NCBI GenBank assembly: GCA_949878885.1
Contig: CATLBN010000004.1
Location: forward strand, 29,790-93,789
DNA length: 64,000 nt
Origin: an uncultured Clostridia bacterium
Lineage (GTDB): Bacteria; Bacillota; Clostridia; Christensenellales; Borkfalkiaceae
Direction of reading: 5' to 3'
Shown in pieces: positions 1 to 8,800 of this stretch. Every line of letters begins with the position of its first letter. Within the stretch, counting starts at the first letter, position 1. Made by a program: the position numbers and the translations under genes. The notes beneath the pieces were generated by a model. The model was not told the origin of the DNA. It saw nothing but the letters and a program-made list of their open reading frames with translations, and did not search any database.

Positions 1-334
1 CGTTCATAGACATAATCTGCAAGCCGTTTTCGGTAACTACGGGCAATATTCCGTTTTCGCTGCCTTGCGCTCTTTCCGAAACGCCGTACATACGCGGTAT
101 TGAGGGTCCGGTTATATCTGCGTCCATTACCGCGGTTACTTTACCTGAATTTTGCGCCGCCGCAGCAAGCAAAGCGCAGGTCATAGACTTTCCTACTCCG
201 CCTTTTCCCGATACCACCGCTATCACTTTTTTAATATCGCTTAACGCGTGCGGTTTTTTAATTAAACTTTTAGGGTCCCTCGAAGCGCATTTTTCGCTGC
301 ACGAAGAACAGTCGTGCGAACAGTTTTCCGCCAT
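1..334 (-). CDS. Mrp/NBP35-family Fe-S cluster carrier ATPase (partial, C-terminus off the left edge)
   Basis: This is a P-loop ATPase of the Mrp/ApbC/NBP35 family, which carries and transfers iron-sulfur clusters in the cytoplasm. Only the first 111 codons lie in the window; the ATG is at 334-332, preceded by an AGAGGT ribosome binding site. The N-terminus is cysteine-rich (CSHDCSSCSEKC at about residues 5-16), as in NBP35-type members that bind a cluster there. The deviant Walker A motif SGKGGVGKS follows at about residues 41-49, and the switch-like segment DADITGPSIPRMYG comes later. Both are typical of the family. The gene has its own promoter and is divergent from the SRP RNA. Its end and the C-terminal cluster-binding cysteines are not visible here. 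Confidence 0.93.
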   Translation of the reverse strand, partial: MAENCSHDCSSCSEKCASRDPKSLIKKPHALSDIKKVIAVVSGKGGVGKSMTCALLAAAAQNSGKVTAVMDADITGPSIPRMYGVSERAQGSENGILPVVTENGLQIMSMN

Positions 335-358
335 AATTCTACCTCTTTTATTTAGATT

Positions 359-387
359 ATTGTAATTTATTGACCATTGTTTGTCAA
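359..387 (-). promoter_or_regulatory. Promoter of the Mrp/NBP35 gene
   Basis: On the minus strand TTGACA (387-382) is followed after 17 bases by TACAAT (364-359), a near-consensus sigma-A promoter. It lies about 25 bases upstream of the Mrp/NBP35 start codon and fires away from the SRP RNA gene. Confidence 0.7.
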
Positions 388-421
388 GCTATAATATACA
401 TACAAAAAGCACTTAAATTGC

Positions 422-450
422 TTGCAAATATTAAATTTATCTGCTAAAAT
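422..450 (+). promoter_or_regulatory. Promoter of the SRP RNA gene
   Basis: TTGCAA (422-427), a 17-base spacer and TAAAAT (445-450) place transcription initiation near base 457, which matches the start of the conserved SRP RNA sequence and its end-pairing helix. Confidence 0.65.
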
Positions 451-456
451 AATTGC

Positions 457-728
457 ACTGTGCTAAGTGGGGAGTTTGCGGTGCCCTGTACCTGCAATCC
501 GCAACAGCAGGACTGAACGTCTTTCTCGACGAAGCAAATGGAAAGCCGCGCTTTATAAGGGGTGTTGATACCAAGGTCTTATGCAACCGACAACTGCGAA
601 CCGTGTCAGGATAGGGATATAGCAGCACTAAACAGTCGAGTCGGTGTGCCATAGGGTAGCTTTGGGGGAGCTACCTGTAAAGTTTACGTTTCGGTTTGTT
701 TCGGCAAAAAAGACTGCACAGCTTTTTT
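457..728 (+). ncRNA. ffs: Signal recognition particle RNA, large bacterial type
   Basis: This is the RNA scaffold of the signal recognition particle, which binds Ffh and targets membrane and secreted proteins to the Sec translocon. The 5' Alu domain is recognisable from the run around GGTGCCCTGTACCTGCAATC (480-500). The S-domain apical hairpin is also clear, with the GTCAGG and AGCAGCA halves of the conserved internal loop near 604-627. The 5' CTGTGC (458-463) can pair with the 3' GCACAG (716-721), giving about 270 nucleotides, the usual length of the Bacillota large-type RNA that has an Alu domain. The apical tetraloop reads GGGA (614-617) rather than the common GGAA; it still fits the GNRA class. 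The exact 3' end is inferred from the terminal pairing. Confidence 0.93.
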
Positions 729-737
729 AAATAATTT

Positions 738-775
738 TACAGCCGCCGCATATATTTACGGCGGCTGTATTTTTA
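738..775. terminator. Bidirectional terminator between the SRP RNA and the ABC permease
   Basis: CAGCCGCCG (740-748) pairs with CGGCGGCTG (759-767), extended by two A-T pairs. T-rich sequence follows on the plus strand and an A/T-rich tract lies on the other side. It can terminate SRP RNA transcription rightward and natAB-like transcription leftward. Confidence 0.75.
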
Positions 776-1900
776 TTTTTTAAGCATTATATTTTCATTT
801 TTAAACATAAACGCCATAAGAACCGTAAGCGCGGCGGTAAACACTAAGTTAGAAATAATCGCAAGCGCAACGCCGACGGGCGAAGCCGCTGCGGAAAGTA
901 TGCCAGACATTGCCAAACCGCTGCCCAAAAACGGGATTAAATGAATAGCAACGGACGATGATTTTATAAATGTTGTACACATTCCCAAAACAATTATAAC
1001 AATCATAAGCGGCGTTATAAACATAGACGCCTCTTTCACGTTTTTAGCAAGCGTAGAGAGCACCGAAAAAACAGAAATCATTGCAAGCACAATGGAGATT
1101 ATAAGCCCGAAAAGCATAAAGTAATCGCCTACGCCGTAGGACATAGAGCTTAAATTGAAAACTCCGCCGGACAGTTTGGGAAGCGAAAGTATTACGCCTA
1201 TAAAACTTGAAAAACCGCTTAGCATAGCAAAACAAGACAAACTTATAATTTTACCAAGCACTATCTCCGCTCTTTTGACAGGTGTTATAAGCAGTGTAGC
1301 CATTGTGCCCCTTTCCTTTTCTCCCGCTATGGATTCGGGCGCAACCGCCATACAAGACGAAGCGAGAAGCGAAAACATAAGCATAGGTATAATCATAGAA
1401 AGTATGTCTGCTGCCAAGCTTTCGGAATTGACCAAGTCAAATTTTTCGGACACGTCGGAATTTATTTTGAAGGCGTTAAGTTCGTTTAAAAGTGCAATAG
1501 CCACAGAATATCCGAAAGCCGATTGTGCAGATGCAGAATTATAATAAACCTTTACTTCCGGCTTTGTTTCCCCTGCATAGTTTTCTTTGAAATCGGCAGG
1601 GAACACTACCATAATATCCAATTTTGAGTCGTATATATCGGTTTTTGCGGCTTCGGAATTTTCGTAAGATTTAATTTTGAAAACACCCTCTACACTTAAT
1701 CCTTCGGGCAGACCTATTATATAAGCAGTAGGCACATAGTCTTTATCTATGTCGGGCTGACCCATTTCGGACATAAAATTGCCCATAAGCGAATAAATGG
1801 CATAAATCAAAATACCGGGTAAAAAAATCATTAAAACCATTCTGCGGTCTGTGAAAAACCTTACAAACTCTTTTTTTATTATTGTTAATACGTTTTTCAT
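773..1900 (-). CDS. ABC-2 type exporter permease, NatB-like
   Basis: This 375-residue permease is the membrane half of a two-gene ABC exporter. It begins with a short cytoplasmic segment containing KKEFVRFFTDRRM, the usual ABC-2 entry motif. A first membrane helix and a long extracytoplasmic domain (about residues 45-165) follow. Five hydrophobic helices fill the C-terminal half, and the segment PESIAGEKERGTMATLL at the start of that half is characteristic of NatB and related permeases. Its ATG overlaps the stop codon of the ATPase gene (ATGA), so the two are translationally coupled. NatAB exports sodium in Bacillus; the substrate here cannot be read from sequence and could be an ion, a lipid or a peptide. 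Confidence 0.88.
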   Translation of the reverse strand: MKNVLTIIKKEFVRFFTDRRMVLMIFLPGILIYAIYSLMGNFMSEMGQPDIDKDYVPTAYIIGLPEGLSVEGVFKIKSYENSEAAKTDIYDSKLDIMVVFPADFKENYAGETKPEVKVYYNSASAQSAFGYSVAIALLNELNAFKINSDVSEKFDLVNSESLAADILSMIIPMLMFSLLASSCMAVAPESIAGEKERGTMATLLITPVKRAEIVLGKIISLSCFAMLSGFSSFIGVILSLPKLSGGVFNLSSMSYGVGDYFMLFGLIISIVLAMISVFSVLSTLAKNVKEASMFITPLMIVIIVLGMCTTFIKSSSVAIHLIPFLGSGLAMSGILSAAASPVGVALAIISNLVFTAALTVLMAFMFKNENIMLKK

Positions 1901-2670
1901 ACTTTTTCCCCCGTTACGCTCTCATACAGTCCGAAAAAGGTATCTTCAAGATTTTTTTCTTGAGTTAGGTTTTTAAGACTGTCTATTGCGGCAAGTTTGC
2001 CGTCGATAAGTATGCCTACCCTATCGCAAAGCTTTTCTACCAACGAAAATATGTGCGTTGATAAAATTATGGTTTTTCCTTCGGCGCGAAGTTCCTGTAA
2101 AAAATCGGTTACCACTTTTCCCGTGAGCACGTCCAAACCGTTTGTAGGCTCGTCGAAAATTATAAATTCGGGGTCGTGAGCAATAGAAACCACTAGCGAA
2201 ACTTTCTGCTTCATTCCGGTAGAAAGATTGCCCAGCTTTTGCCCGGCAAATTCGTTTATTCCGAATTTTGAAAACAGCTGAGTTTTGCGTGCATTACGCA
2301 CATTTGTTTCAACGCCGTATAAATCTGCAAAAAAATTAAAAAGATATTCCGGCGTAAAAGTTTCGTCAAGTTTAAGTTCGCTGGTTAAAAATCCAATGCT
2401 GCGGCGCACCGCTTCTTTATCGGAAACTATGCTTTTGCCGTTAATTGTAGCATTGCCGCTATCGGGTTTAATAAGCGTTGCCAACATTCTGAGCGTTGTT
2501 GTCTTGCCTGCGCCGTTTGGTCCCAATAATCCGAATATTTCCCCCTTATAAGCCGAAAAACTCAAATTGTTTACCGCAACTTTAACTCCGCCGTTCTTTT
2601 CAGGTTTAAAAAGTTTTTTAGATTGCTTAAACGATTTTGTCAAGTTATCTACTTTTAAAATTTCTTCCAT
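1897..2670 (-). CDS. ABC transporter ATP-binding protein, NatA-like
   Basis: This 257-residue protein is the ATPase partner of the adjacent permease. It has a complete nucleotide-binding domain: Walker A GPNGAGKT at residues 50-57, the LSTGMKQ signature near 150, Walker B IIFDEPTNGLD near 175 and the switch histidine in LSTH. LSTGM in place of LSGGQ is usual for the drug/sodium export subfamily (DrrA, NatA, CcmA-like). It has its own promoter and an AGGAGA ribosome binding site, and it ends in an ATGA overlap with the permease gene. Confidence 0.93.
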   Translation of the reverse strand: MEEILKVDNLTKSFKQSKKLFKPEKNGGVKVAVNNLSFSAYKGEIFGLLGPNGAGKTTTLRMLATLIKPDSGNATINGKSIVSDKEAVRRSIGFLTSELKLDETFTPEYLFNFFADLYGVETNVRNARKTQLFSKFGINEFAGQKLGNLSTGMKQKVSLVVSIAHDPEFIIFDEPTNGLDVLTGKVVTDFLQELRAEGKTIILSTHIFSLVEKLCDRVGILIDGKLAAIDSLKNLTQEKNLEDTFFGLYESVTGEKV

Positions 2671-2698
2671 ATCTTCTCCTTTGAAAAAGCACGCATAA

Positions 2699-2727
2699 AT
2701 TATAACATAAATGAAGCGCTATGTCTA
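2699..2727 (-). promoter_or_regulatory. Promoter of the NatAB-like operon
   Basis: TAGACA (2727-2722), 17 bases and TATAAT (2704-2699) on the minus strand, about 28 bases before the ATPase start codon and just after the uppP terminator. Confidence 0.7.
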
Positions 2728-2743
2728 TCTCAAAACAAAAAAA

Positions 2744-2766
2744 CGCGGCGAGCGCCGCATTTTTTT
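2744..2766 (-). terminator. Terminator after uppP
   Basis: GCGGC (2745-2749) and GCCGC (2754-2758) form a short GC-rich hairpin flanked by A/T runs on both sides. On the minus strand a run of seven T follows the hairpin, directly downstream of the uppP stop codon. Confidence 0.6.
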
Positions 2767-2770
2767 ATAA

Positions 2771-3586
2771 TTAATTAAAATATGTAAAATGCAAAATTAT
2801 GCTTGTTACGGCTATTAACACAAGATACAAACTGAACCATTTGTAATTTGCGTTTTTTATTGCTTTAAGCATAATTTTAATTGCAAAAAGCCCTGCAACA
2901 GCCGAAACTATAAAACCTAACGCTATGCTGCAACCGAACGTCCAGCCCCCTTCTGCAAACGATTGCTGAATTTCGCCGCCGCGCAATCCCTTGTATAGCT
3001 CTACAACGAAACTGCCCAATATCACGGGTATGCTCATCATAAACGAAAATTTAGCAACTTCTTCGCTTTTGCCGCCGGCGAACGTACCTGCGCATATTGT
3101 AGAACCGCTGCGTGAAATTCCGGGGAGAATTGCAACAGCCTGCGCAAGCCCCATAGGAATTACCGTTTTAAAACAAAGCGGAAGCTCCAACGCGCGGCGC
3201 TTTGCAAAGCGTTCCGTTAAAAACAGTACGACAGCCGTTACAAGGAAAAAACAAGCAAGGATTATTCCGAAATATTTACCGTTTAAAACCGCTTCTTCGA
3301 TTAAATCGTCTAACAAAAGTCCGACTATTGCGGCGGGAATTGTTGCAAGCACCAAAAAGCCCATAGTCTTAAACGGCTTTTTGAAAAGCGCCAAAATATC
3401 GCGCCAAAAAATTACGCACACCGCCACAAGCGTTCCCAAGTGCAGAATTATAGAGAAGAACAACGTTATATCGGTTATTCCGAAACAATGCTGAAAAAAC
3501 GCTATATGCCCTGATGATGATACGGGTAAAAATTCGGTTAGCCCCTGAACAAGACCTAATACTACCGCTTGCCAAATTTCAATCAT
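2771..3586 (-). CDS. uppP: Undecaprenyl-diphosphatase (BacA/UppP)
   Basis: This 271-residue integral membrane enzyme dephosphorylates undecaprenyl diphosphate to regenerate the lipid carrier for peptidoglycan and teichoic acid synthesis; high activity gives bacitracin tolerance. The two family signatures are present: QGLTEFLPVSSSGH near residues 15-28, with the catalytic Glu and Ser, and PGISRSGST near 154-162, with the phosphate-binding Arg. About eight membrane helices and the length are normal. Its ATG overlaps by one base the stop codon of the upstream lipoprotein gene (TAATG), so the two proteins are made together. The terminator at 2744 ends the unit. Confidence 0.96.
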   Translation of the reverse strand: MIEIWQAVVLGLVQGLTEFLPVSSSGHIAFFQHCFGITDITLFFSIILHLGTLVAVCVIFWRDILALFKKPFKTMGFLVLATIPAAIVGLLLDDLIEEAVLNGKYFGIILACFFLVTAVVLFLTERFAKRRALELPLCFKTVIPMGLAQAVAILPGISRSGSTICAGTFAGGKSEEVAKFSFMMSIPVILGSFVVELYKGLRGGEIQQSFAEGGWTFGCSIALGFIVSAVAGLFAIKIMLKAIKNANYKWFSLYLVLIAVTSIILHFTYFN

Positions 3587-5775
3587 TAATTATTGTCCAA
3601 ATCAAGCAAATCCTGATATCTGTTTTGATGTTTAACGACTGTAACGTCTTCTTTGCTGAATTTATTAACTATCCAATTCCTGCGAACGGAAGATACGTCT
3701 TTCATAGCCGTATCTTTTATGCTTTCGTAAAACAGATTTTCAAACGTGCCTTCGATTTTTATGTTGGACCACTGAGGATTATATTGGTCCGCATCCAAAT
3801 CAAACGTATAAGTTACGTATATTAAATGCCAGCCGAAGTCTGCGGCGCATACCGCGAACGAACCGGCACCTTGATTTATAGCCAAATGAGCCGCATACTC
3901 GAATTCCTTTACGTACGAAGTATCGCCAGCCTCTACCGTATAGCCGAGGTACTGCGAAAGCACGCTTGTATCGGTGGTGTATGCATACTGCAATTCGTTT
4001 ACGGCGCTTAAAGCTTTATACTGTTCGCTTGCGTCGTTGTCTTCCGTTTTGTTTACGAGAAGATTGCCTCTATCCGACGCTGCGAAATTACCTACTCTGC
4101 CCAAAGCGTAAATAAATTTTGAATAATCTATTTCAAACTTGTCGTCGTCGTTTTTTCCGCTTTTATAAAATTCTTCGCCTGTATATTCGTAATACTTAGC
4201 GTTTTCCTGTCCGAGCGTATAAGTTACGTTGTTTTCGTCGGCAACGAAAGTAACGTTTCCGCTGCTGCCCAAAACGTAGTCTACATAACCGGAAAATTCG
4301 CTGAGCATAGCGTCTATACCCAATTTTTCCGCCAACAGAACGTATTTGCCGTCTTCTTTCTTTTCTACGGTGCCGTTATATGCGTATCTGCCGTCGTATT
4401 TTTCAAGATTTTCGTATCTGTCGGAATTTTTTATATTATTTTCAAAAAACAGCCAGCCGTCGTTTTGCGGCGTTTTGCCGAAATAATCCAAATCTTCCGC
4501 TTTAAAAGCGTATTCGGTTTCTCCGTTGAACCAAGCCGAACGCTGGTCGGTTGTTTCAACCTTTTTAAGCATTTGATTTCTTGCGGAATAATATTCGTGG
4601 CTGTAACCGCTGTCTACGTCTTCGTCTTTAAAATTGTTTTGAAGCGCCGTTAAATTTGCGCTTTGCGAAGCAGAGAACGGAAGCAAAATATTGTAAACAA
4701 ATCCGAACTTACCGCCGTTTTCAGTATCGGGCGAATACAAAATAAACGAAGAATCGGACATTTCGCCGACCGACGTTGAAAAACCGTCTTCTTTGAAATT
4801 ATTTTGCTGCCATTTTTTTAAATCGTCATATACCGACTGAACGTATTTGTAATTTTCGTTGGTAAGCGCAGCTTCCTGGTCGTCTTCGTAAGTTTCGTAA
4901 TAGCGGTTGATTATGCGTGATTTTAACTGATTGATATATTCGTTTTCTATATATTTCAGCGAATATATATCGCGCAGATCTTCTTTTTCCGCATTTACGA
5001 GATTATACGAAATTAAACTGCTTATAAACTTGTTGTAAGCCCTTATGCGCGTTGCACGCGTAGTGCCTTCAATTGCGTCTTCTTTGTAAATACCGCTGTC
5101 TTTCAGCAAATTTTTGTCGTAACCCGTGTAAACGTTATAATCTATTCCGCTTTCCGAAGTTGCGCTGGCAGGATAATAATCCTCTTTTTCGGTATCAACG
5201 CCGCCTGGAGCGGTGCGGGTATCGGAACCGGACGAAGAATCATCTTTTTCAAGAATTCTTTCTTCCTGCGAGTCGATTGCGGCATTAAGCGAGGAATACA
5301 AACTGTATTTTGCAACTTTAACGTCGTCGCTGTCTGCTCCGCCTAAAATATATTCGTATTTTGCCGTAGTGGTTTCAAGCGCCTTAAATTCCTCAAAAGC
5401 TTCCGCGCCCATATCTTTTAAAAGATACATTGTGGAATACTGGGTTAAAACGGCGTTGTTCACAAGCGTATCTACAAGCATATTGAATACTTCTTTATAA
5501 CTTGAACCGTTTTGAATATAGGAATAACCTACGTTTAAAAAATATGAAATCAATTCTCTTTTTATGACTTTGGTTTCTCCGACAACTTCGTTAAACTGCG
5601 TTTTATAGTCGCCGAACTCCTTGTCGAAATCGGCAGATTTGGAAATATCCACCGTTGCGATAACCTGCTCCATATCTGCCGAGCTGTTGGTAGAAATAAG
5701 CGAGCAACCGCCAAGCGATGCGGCAAGCGTTACGGAAGCGGCAAGCACGCCGCATATCAAAGTTTTCTTTCTCAT
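3586..5775 (-). CDS. Large secreted lipoprotein, possibly a SurA/PrsA-like foldase
   Basis: This 729-residue lipoprotein has a signal peptide and lipobox LGGC with the lipidated Cys at residue 24. The N-terminal third has SurA/PrsA-like character: a helical stretch beginning VIKRELISYFL, then a stretch of the type usually followed by a parvulin domain. Near the C-terminus, FGWHLIYVTYTF resembles the last strand of a parvulin peptidyl-prolyl isomerase (GWHIIKVT-like). The middle is Asp-, Tyr- and Glu-rich and I do not recognise it. The foldase idea is inference from these two short stretches. It is cotranscribed with uppP from a clear promoter, which places it in envelope biogenesis. An alternative is a structural envelope lipoprotein of unknown role. 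Confidence 0.7.
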   Translation of the reverse strand: MRKKTLICGVLAASVTLAASLGGCSLISTNSSADMEQVIATVDISKSADFDKEFGDYKTQFNEVVGETKVIKRELISYFLNVGYSYIQNGSSYKEVFNMLVDTLVNNAVLTQYSTMYLLKDMGAEAFEEFKALETTTAKYEYILGGADSDDVKVAKYSLYSSLNAAIDSQEERILEKDDSSSGSDTRTAPGGVDTEKEDYYPASATSESGIDYNVYTGYDKNLLKDSGIYKEDAIEGTTRATRIRAYNKFISSLISYNLVNAEKEDLRDIYSLKYIENEYINQLKSRIINRYYETYEDDQEAALTNENYKYVQSVYDDLKKWQQNNFKEDGFSTSVGEMSDSSFILYSPDTENGGKFGFVYNILLPFSASQSANLTALQNNFKDEDVDSGYSHEYYSARNQMLKKVETTDQRSAWFNGETEYAFKAEDLDYFGKTPQNDGWLFFENNIKNSDRYENLEKYDGRYAYNGTVEKKEDGKYVLLAEKLGIDAMLSEFSGYVDYVLGSSGNVTFVADENNVTYTLGQENAKYYEYTGEEFYKSGKNDDDKFEIDYSKFIYALGRVGNFAASDRGNLLVNKTEDNDASEQYKALSAVNELQYAYTTDTSVLSQYLGYTVEAGDTSYVKEFEYAAHLAINQGAGSFAVCAADFGWHLIYVTYTFDLDADQYNPQWSNIKIEGTFENLFYESIKDTAMKDVSSVRRNWIVNKFSKEDVTVVKHQNRYQDLLDLDNN

Positions 5776-5817
5776 ATGAAATTTCTCCGAAAGATAATTG
5801 CAATAAAATACTTATCT

Positions 5818-5846
5818 ATTATATATCAATTTAAACGCGATAGCAA
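5818..5846 (-). promoter_or_regulatory. Promoter of the lipoprotein-uppP operon
   Basis: TTGCTA (5846-5841), 17 bases and TATAAT (5823-5818) on the minus strand, about 43 bases upstream of the lipoprotein ATG, in the short gap after mfd. Confidence 0.65.
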
Positions 5847-5873
5847 ATCATTTTGGTAATTTTTATGTGAATT

Positions 5874-8800
5874 TTAACCCAAACTTACTGCAAATTTCAA
5901 AAATTTTGTCATTGCAAGCATAGTTTTCTGGGGACTTGCGGCTGCGTCAAACACAATCAGCGGCGCTTTTGCCATTGAAAGCTTTACAAAAGATGAGTAT
6001 TTTTGAAGCGCGGCGGCAAGACCGTTATGTTTTAAAGCGTTAAGCGAAGCAAGTTCCAAAGAACCATTTTTTGCGTCTACGCTTATTTTTTTAACGTTGA
6101 ATTTAGAGGCGTATGATTTTAGCACGGCTATAATAAGAAGATTTAAAACCTCCTGCGGCATAGAACCGTAGTTGTCCTCTATGGACATACACACGCGTTT
6201 ATAATCTTCTACCGAACGAATCTCTGCAATCTGCTTATAGCAATCCAACCGTCCCGCACTGCTTTCCACATAGCTTTCGGGAATATACGCGGTAGCTTTA
6301 ACGTCAAGTTCCGTTGAAAGCTGTTTGTCGCCCGTAAGCTCCTCCTTTAAAAGTTTGGAATAAAGTTCGTACCCTACTTTATCCATATGACCGTGCTGCT
6401 CCGCGCCGAGCACGTTGCCCGCACCTCTTATTTCCAAATCGCGCATTGCGATTTTAAAACCCGAACCGAGCTCGGTAAAACGCATTATGGCTTTTAACCT
6501 TTCAACCGCGTCGCCGGTCATTACCTTTTCCGGTTTAAACGTAAAATACGCCTGCGCAAGCCGCGCGCCCCTGCCTACTCTGCCGCGCAACTGATAAAGC
6601 TGAGAAATACCCAAACGGTCGGCGTCGATAACCACAATAGTATTTGCATTGGGAAGGTCTATACCGTTTTCGATAATAGTAGTGGTTACCAAAATATTCT
6701 TTTCTCCGCGGTAAAACGAAAACACGCTGTTTTCAAGCACGTCCCTGTCCATTCTTCCGTGAGCGTAACAAACTTTTGCTTCCGGCAATATTTCGGCAAT
6801 CCTGCCTGCGAAAGAAGATATTGTTTCTACTCTGTTATACAGAATAAACGCCTGTCCTCCGCGAGAAATTTCTCTTATGCAGGCGTCGCGGATTAGCGTT
6901 TCGCTTTCTTCAACTACATAAGTTTGCACCGGCAGCCGCTTTGAAGGAGGGGTGTTTATTGTGCTTATATCGCGTATTCCGGCAAGAGACATATGCAAAG
7001 TACGCGGTATAGGCGTTGCGGTCATTGTAAGACAGTCGATATTGTTTTTTATGTGTTTGATTTTTTCTTTGTGCTCTACGCCGAATCTCTGTTCCTCGTC
7101 CAAAACCAAAAGACCCAAATCGTAAAATTTAACGTCGTCGGAAAGCAGTCTGTGCGTGCCTATAATAACGTCTACGTCTCCGTTTGCAAGCGCTTGCAAA
7201 ACTTTTTGCTGTTTTGCCGGAGTACGGAAGCGGTTTAACACCTCTACCCGCACGCCGAATTGCTTAAATCGTTCGCAAGCCGTATTGTAATGCTGTTCGC
7301 TTAAAACCGTGCTGGGGCACATAAAAGCCGCCTGTTTGCCGCCGAGCACGCAAAGATATATTGCGCGCAGCGCAACTTCGGTTTTTCCGTATCCTACGTC
7401 GCCGCACAAAAGCCTGTCCATTACTTTTTCCGAACACATATCGCTTTTGATTTCTTCTATAGACGAAAGCTGGTCCGGCGTTTCTTCGTAATAAAACGCG
7501 TCCTCGAATTCCTGCATCATTACTTCGTTTGCCGGAAAACAAAAACCGACTTTGCCGTTGCGCTCGGCATACAGTTCTTTTAAATCGAACGCAAGCTTTT
7601 TTATGGATTGGCGAATTCTGTCCTTTACTCTTTCAAAGTCAGCGCCGCCTATTTTGGAAAGCGAAGGATTTTGCTCGCCTACGTATTTGGAAAGCACGTC
7701 CATCTGTTCTACGGGAACGTAAAGCGAATCTCCGCCCTTGTATTCTATTGAAATATATTCTTTTATGCCGTCGGTAGTTTCTATTTTTTTTGTGCCTGTT
7801 ATCCTGCCTACGCCGTGTTTTTCGTGCACGCAGTAATCGCCTATTTCCGGCGCTACAAACATATCTCCGCGGCGCTTTTTTATACGTTTTGTAACTGACT
7901 TTGTAAACAAATCGCCGCTGCCTATTATTACAAGTTTGCACTCGTGAATTATCAGCCCGTGTTCAAGCTCAGCAGAACTTACCGCAACGCCGCGCAAAGC
8001 TTCAAGCCTGTCCGGCACCGAATATACGGGTAAATATGCTTGGGAAAGTTCGTCGCTTAATTTATCGTACCTTTGCACGCTGCCTGCAAACGCCAAAACG
8101 CGGTAACCGTTTTGTATCCAGCTTTTGCAATCGCTTATAAATTGCGGAAGCGCGTTAAGATACGAAGGCGCCGGCGTTGAACGGAAATTATACGTTTTCA
8201 ACGGACGGAAAAATCGGGTTCCCGACGTAAAAATCTGCAATGCAAGCGTGCGGTATTTTGTAAAACCGCCAAAAAGTTTTTCAGGCTCCAAAAGTTGGTT
8301 TTGCGAAAACGAAAACGCCTCTCCGCCGTTTTTCAAATCGTTTACGCGCTCGGTATGCTCTTTGTATATTCCGTTTGCAATTTCGTTTATATTATTGCAT
8401 TCGTCAAATATAATAAGCGTGTTTTTGGGCAGTAAATCGAATATACTACGGGTGCAATCCAATATAGGCGCCAAAAACGACGCGCCGGAAAACGGAACTT
8501 TCAAGTCAAGCTTAGAGCATATTTCGCTTTCTATTGCGCGCGCTCTTTCATAGGCTTTAACGTTAACGCTTTTCTTTACTTCTTTTGCAAGCGTATCCTT
8601 TATTTCGGCGATTTCGTTATCTTTAATATTTATATCGGCTGCCGCAACTACCGTTACGGACAAACTTTCTTCAAGCCTTTCGCCGCTTATACTGTCGTAC
8701 GGGCGTATTTTTTCTACCGTATCTCCGAAAAAGTCCACTCTAACGGGATTGTCCGTATTTATAGGAAATATATCCAAAATATCGCCGCGAACGGCAAAAC

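Noticed and set aside
437..652. A 71-codon frame on the minus strand over the SRP RNA
   Set aside because: The sequence is explained by the structured SRP RNA on the other strand; no ribosome binding site or protein-like composition supports a gene.
7264..8553. Several long Arg/Cys-rich frames in both directions within mfd
   Set aside because: They are shadows of the mfd reading frame with biased composition and no start signals.
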